Shown: in pieces, positions 34,261-37,863 of the stretch | How positions within the stretch are numbered: the first letter of the stretch is position 1 | How the letters are laid out: each line of letters starts with the position of its first letter | DNA from: Ascoidea tarda (nom. inval.) | Lineage: Eukaryota; Ascomycota; Saccharomycetes; Ascoideales; Ascoideaceae | Direction: 5' to 3' | Assembly: GCA_030560485.1 (NCBI GenBank) | Contig: JAKTTS010000093.1 | Location: forward strand, 1 to 37,863 | Length of the DNA: 37,863 nt | Program-made: the position numbers and the translations under genes | Notes under the pieces: generated by a model | What the model was told of the DNA's origin: nothing | The model's database searches: none | Seen by the model: only the letters and a program-made list of their open reading frames with translations

Positions 34261-34308
34261 CAGGCACAGCTGGAGAAGAAGCATTAAGCTTTAAAGCTTC
34301 TCTGCCTG
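34261..34308. other. Imperfect nested hairpin
   Basis: Outer arms CAGGCA (34261-34266) and TGCCTG (34303-34308) enclose a near-palindrome at 34277-34301 with arms AGAAGC and GCTTCT and an inner TTAAGCTTTAA core. One A-A mismatch and a ten-base bulge break the symmetry. It may be an RNA fold or a DNA-binding site. Confidence 0.4.
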
Positions 34309-34860
34309 AGCCCAGCAAAGAATAAAGAAGAGGAAAGCAGCTCAGTTTGGCTCAAACTCTGCTCCAGGGCAGTAATTCCAGATTCAAACACCTGTTTTCT
34401 GGATAACGAGCTATTATTGTCTCAACAGTGCTCGTTGTCGCCTTAAGTCCAGCTCTGGCTGACTGAGTTAGCAGTAGCTGGTGATGGAATAGACTTTAAG
34501 CATAGTTTGGCCATGATTTGGACATGATTTGCACAGAAGTTGCAGTTACCAGAAAACAATCAGACCTGTCTTGTTTCACACCTAGCTTTTGTATTGAAAA
34601 TCTCTTGTGATTCTTCTGATCCATAGTCCAGCAGCCAATTGAATGCAATTCCAGTGGGATTAGCCTATTGTCCACGATTGCAGACTGCTATTTGCCCTTG
34701 GAACTGATTTGCCATAAACCACTGCCATCCTTATTTGGTTTCACTTCACTTCAGCCAAAGCTCTGCCAGTATCTCAATGTGCTGCTGTTTTGTAACTAGC
34801 CATTGTTGTTTAATTACCAAACACCAATTCTTCTTGCTAGCCAAACTACTCTACCACTAG

Positions 34861-34920
34861 GTGCCATTTCCTGCCATTGCTTGCCATTTTCTACCATTTC
34901 CAAACATTTCCAAACATTTT
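34861..34920 (+). repeat. Tandem 10-base array upstream of the NMA111-like gene
   Basis: Six gapless ten-base units, each containing CATT at the same position, grade from GTGCCATTTC and CTGCCATTGC to CAAACATTTC and CAAACATTTT. The array lies 116 bases before the ATG. Confidence 0.75.
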
Positions 34921-35035
34921 TCGCTGAATCGTCGATAAGCTTTATAAAAAATTGCCAGAATATTATAAAGAAATATTACCAGCATCAGCAATCCATCACA
35001 ATCGCAAACTCATAGACCCATCTATTGAATTGAAA

Positions 35036-37858
35036 ATGTTCAAAAGAAAGTCATCCAGCAGCAGCACCAACAGCAGTAACGCCAGCAGAAACAACAGTAG
35101 GAACAACAGTAGGAACAACAGCAAAAACAGTAAATCTGGGCTGAAGAGAAACAAGAACAAAACTCCTTCTCCAGTTCTCAATCCAAATCCAAATCCAAAT
35201 CCAAATCCAAATCCAACCAATACAGAAAACATCAATGCTGCTACTACTACTGCTACCACTACTGCTACCACTGATGCTCACTCTCCAGAGAACTACAACA
35301 CTCCAAAGCAGAAACACCCTCGTATCATCAAAAGAGATCAGTTGCCCTATAGAATAACCACCCTCAACAAGATCCACAGCAACAAGAACCTCTCCTTATC
35401 AAGCTCGATGAACCAGATCGACAATGCTTTGAACACCAGAATCTCTGAACATGAGAACGAAAATGAACTCCAGATCGATACCAACGTCTCCTCCAGCAAA
35501 GACTACAAACTACAGTCTCCCCCATCAATACCCACCTCTTCCAACAACACAAACCACTCCTCCAACAATGACATATTGGTTCCTTCGCCAATACCTTTGC
35601 TCCACAATTTCTCATTGAGCTCTGCCTCCAAATACGACTCCTTCCAGTTCTTCAATCCCTCCATAACCTCCCCAATGTCTGTTCAATTGAGTCCAGGCCA
35701 CAACACCACCAACACATCCAGCCTAACCCACTCCAACTCAACCCAGATTCTCAACACAAACCAACCTCATCCCACAAGATCCTTCCAACCACTTGCCATC
35801 TCCCAGAATCTAATCAAAAACACCACCATCAACGACGCCTCTGCTTCAACTGTCATCGAAACTGCCTCTGGTCCCAACGTCATTACAATCAACAACATCC
35901 ACCACACAAACAACAGCAACAATAGCAACAACAACAACAACAACAACACCTCAAATGTCCCCCAAAACAATCCCAATATACATATCAACACCAACATCGA
36001 CATGTCTAACAATCGCCAGAGAGCCATCAGCCTTGCCAACGATATGGACTCCTCCATCTTCAAACACAGCTACTCCACCTCCATGATTGACAACTTCAGA
36101 AACATGATCATAACCTCCTCCAAACCAGATCTCGATATAATCTCCCACGCCCAATCCCTCAACCTCTTCTCCCCAAGTTCCTCCTACCAAAAAGACTTGC
36201 TCTGGCAAAACATCATCGCTTCTGTCTCAGAATCCGTCGTCATCCTCAAATTCAACAAGTTGTTCAACTACGACATCGAGTCTTCTGGAATCTTCAAAAC
36301 CCTAGGCTTTATTGTCGACACAAAAATCGGCTTGATTCTAACTTGTAAAAAAATCATAGGCATTGGCCCAACAAAAATCTTTGCTGTCTTCAACAACTTT
36401 GAAGAAATCCTCATCAAACCAATCTACATCGACCCTGTCCACGACTTTATGTTCCTAAAATATGATCCTTTGAAATTGAAGTTTTTGAAAGCAAACAGCT
36501 TAAACCTCGTCTCAAATCCAAACACCATCAAACTAGGCTTGGAGCTTAAAATATTCTGCTTGAATAACAACAACTTGAAAAACCTAAACAACCTCAATGA
36601 TCTAAACCAATTTGAAGAAAACGAAAACACTCTCAACGTTTTAACTGGCTTTGTCTCAAAATTAGACTGTAATGCCCCATTTTATGGCCCACTATCTTAC
36701 AACGACTTTAACACTGAATATATCCAGGGCTTGACCTACAACTCCTTCAACCTCTTGAATAAAGACGATCTCGACCAGAGATTCTTAACCAGTGGATCTC
36801 CTGTTCTTGACATTAATGGCAACGTTATAGCTCTACAAACAAGCAGCTTCATCAACAACAACGACACTTCCACCTCAACAAACTTCTTTTTACCTCTTTA
36901 CAGAATCAATTATATTTTCAAGAAAATTCAGCTAAATTTCAACCAAAACACCCTTTTCAAAACCATCACTGTCTTTAACACAAACTCAATCTCAAACGAC
37001 GATCCAAACTCATCAACTCAAACAAAAAATCAAACCACTCTAACAATAATCTCAAACATAAATTCAACTAAAACAACAAATCTCGTTAGAAACAACACTC
37101 TATCCAGCAAATCCTCTGCCGATAACCTCGCAAGAGCCTACAGAATCGATAAAATTTACAACAAAATCAGTATCGATAGAGGTACAATCCAAGTTCAATG
37201 GGTCTTGAGAACTTTCAATGAATGCAGAAAATTGGGTCTACAGTCCTCGATTGAAAGCATTGCTAGAGAAAAATTTCCTGATATTAATGGTCTACTCGTT
37301 GCAAAGGTCATTTTACCCTTTGGCCCTGCTTTCAATAAAATAAGAGAAGGCGACATTCTAATTTCCATCAACAATTTCGATATTTGCTCTCTAATCCAAA
37401 TTGACGAAATTCTCGATAATTCAATCAACGAAAAAATCTCTATTGTCGTTGAAAGATCTGGCGAAAACATCAAACTTGAAATAAAAGTCCAAGACCTATT
37501 CGACGTTAGTCCCTTGAAATTTTTAGACGTTTCTGGTGAAACATTCAATAACATTAGCTACAATGTAGCAAGATATTTTAACCTCCCTGTAAAGGGCGTA
37601 TATTTGCATAAATCAAATGGCTCCTTTCTTGACATTGATATCTCAAATTGTATTATTGATTCAGTTGATAACAACGATATTCTAACTCTAGAAGACATGA
37701 TTGAAAACATCAAAAAAATCCCTGACGATAAAAAAATTGCAATAAGTTATAGATGCTTGAAAAACTTGAACCGCCAGTATTTCAAGATAACAACAATTGA
37801 CAAACATTGGTTTAAATCCTTTAGAGTTTATGAATTTGATATGAAATCAGGTTTATGA
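35036..37858 (+). CDS. NMA111: Nma111-like HtrA protein, one repeat only, catalytic His absent
   Basis: Yeast Nma111 is a nuclear HtrA serine protease of about 997 residues with two protease-PDZ halves. Here 940 residues begin with about 385 residues of Ser/Asn/Thr-rich sequence. An HtrA domain follows, from WQNIIASVSESVVIL at about 390, with DPVHDFMFLKYDP, SYNDFNTEYIQG, RGTIQVQWVL, GPAFNKIREGDILISIN (PDZ) and IPDDKKIAISYR. Of the triad, Asp470 and Ser586 (TSGSPV) remain. The site that reads LTNRHVVGPGP in yeast reads LTCKKIIGIGP here, so Lys439 replaces the His and protease activity is unlikely. The TGA stop falls where relatives have a Trp after TG(I/L), at the end of the first half. The second half would lie beyond the window, so I cannot tell whether the gene continues. 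A dedicated non-protease or a decaying copy are both possible. Confidence 0.85.
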   Translation: MFKRKSSSSSTNSSNASRNNSRNNSRNNSKNSKSGLKRNKNKTPSPVLNPNPNPNPNPNPTNTENINAATTTATTTATTDAHSPENYNTPKQKHPRIIKRDQLPYRITTLNKIHSNKNLSLSSSMNQIDNALNTRISEHENENELQIDTNVSSSKDYKLQSPPSIPTSSNNTNHSSNNDILVPSPIPLLHNFSLSSASKYDSFQFFNPSITSPMSVQLSPGHNTTNTSSLTHSNSTQILNTNQPHPTRSFQPLAISQNLIKNTTINDASASTVIETASGPNVITINNIHHTNNSNNSNNNNNNNTSNVPQNNPNIHINTNIDMSNNRQRAISLANDMDSSIFKHSYSTSMIDNFRNMIITSSKPDLDIISHAQSLNLFSPSSSYQKDLLWQNIIASVSESVVILKFNKLFNYDIESSGIFKTLGFIVDTKIGLILTCKKIIGIGPTKIFAVFNNFEEILIKPIYIDPVHDFMFLKYDPLKLKFLKANSLNLVSNPNTIKLGLELKIFCLNNNNLKNLNNLNDLNQFEENENTLNVLTGFVSKLDCNAPFYGPLSYNDFNTEYIQGLTYNSFNLLNKDDLDQRFLTSGSPVLDINGNVIALQTSSFINNNDTSTSTNFFLPLYRINYIFKKIQLNFNQNTLFKTITVFNTNSISNDDPNSSTQTKNQTTLTIISNINSTKTTNLVRNNTLSSKSSADNLARAYRIDKIYNKISIDRGTIQVQWVLRTFNECRKLGLQSSIESIAREKFPDINGLLVAKVILPFGPAFNKIREGDILISINNFDICSLIQIDEILDNSINEKISIVVERSGENIKLEIKVQDLFDVSPLKFLDVSGETFNNISYNVARYFNLPVKGVYLHKSNGSFLDIDISNCIIDSVDNNDILTLEDMIENIKKIPDDKKIAISYRCLKNLNRQYFKITTIDKHWFKSFRVYEFDMKSGL

Positions 37859-37863
37859 CTCAG

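Larger units (their letters stand above)
33802..35035. promoter_or_regulatory. 1.2-kb divergent region between TOK1 and the NMA111-like gene
   Basis: This is the longest gene-free stretch in the window. From about 34000 to 34800 it is GC-richer than the other gaps, with repeated GAAGAAG, GGAGAA and CAGCAG units. There is an imperfect hairpin at 34261-34308 and a six-unit decamer array at 34861-34920. Open frames in it begin with non-ATG codons or read across simple purine repeats and have no recognisable product. It serves as the promoter of both genes. A structured RNA cannot be excluded by eye. Confidence 0.5.

Noticed and set aside
1-37863. Retrovirus-like elements, LTRs, Polintons, LINEs, DNA transposons, CRISPR arrays, or toxin genes
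   Set aside because: No reverse transcriptase, integrase, transposase or capsid motifs, paired terminal repeats, or spaced palindromic repeats were seen. All longer frames belong to recognisable host genes or their mirrors.

Overview
This window looks like a stretch of nuclear chromosome from a budding yeast (Saccharomycotina). It is AT-rich and compact, almost intronless, and most proteins read as orthologues of Saccharomyces cerevisiae genes interrupted by long Asn/Ser/Thr runs. The only intron I can defend is in UBC9, with GTATGT donor, TACTAAT branch site and TAG acceptor. Several genes keep the neighbour relations of the S. cerevisiae YDL arm: BRE4 and OST4 converge, PEX19 and UBC9 diverge, and PTP1 and SYO1 lie nearby. 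Spread-out order, Asn-rich insertions and a possible complex I subunit point to a lineage outside Saccharomycetaceae, but the species cannot be fixed. I could not decide how CTG is decoded. I see no retrovirus-like, LTR, Polinton, LINE or DNA-transposon element, no tRNA or rRNA, and no CRISPR.

Layout, left to right. 1-7.3 kb: BRE4 (+), the 38-residue OST4 (-), RIO2 (+), and a small two-helix, probably mitochondrial protein (-). 7.3-12.5 kb: nucleoporin NUP1 (+), then a head-to-head pair of glycine-zipper paralogues sharing one GC-richer promoter. 12.5-18 kb: tyrosine phosphatase PTP1 (+), a membrane-anchored degenerate adenylate-forming protein (+), and a tail-to-tail ER-type cyclophilin (CPR4-like, -). 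18-22.4 kb: ORM1/ORM2 (-), PEX19 (-), and UBC9 (+, spliced). 22.4-28.6 kb: VAC14 (+), interrupted by one in-frame TAA, PEF1 (+), and an ECM19-like gene (-). 28.6-37.9 kb: SYO1 (+), potassium channel TOK1 (-), a 1.2-kb promoter region, and an NMA111-like HtrA protein (+) that ends five bases before the window does.

These are mostly unrelated housekeeping genes, not a pathway cluster. Ribosome production (RIO2, SYO1), membrane and lipid homeostasis (ORM, VAC14, BRE4, the acyl-CoA-synthetase-like protein), secretory-pathway function (OST4, CPR4) and peroxisome or SUMO biology (PEX19, UBC9) are represented.

The most unusual things are: the in-frame stop in VAC14 inside an otherwise gapless alignment; the NMA111-like protein, which has lost its catalytic His and stops where relatives have a conserved Trp; the adenylate-forming protein lacking its key ATP-binding residues and C-terminal domain; the divergent glycine-zipper pair with three TCAGCG boxes exactly 21 bp apart; and short promoter repeats with 10- to 11-bp periods. 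Comparisons with S. cerevisiae proteins are from memory and were not run as alignments.
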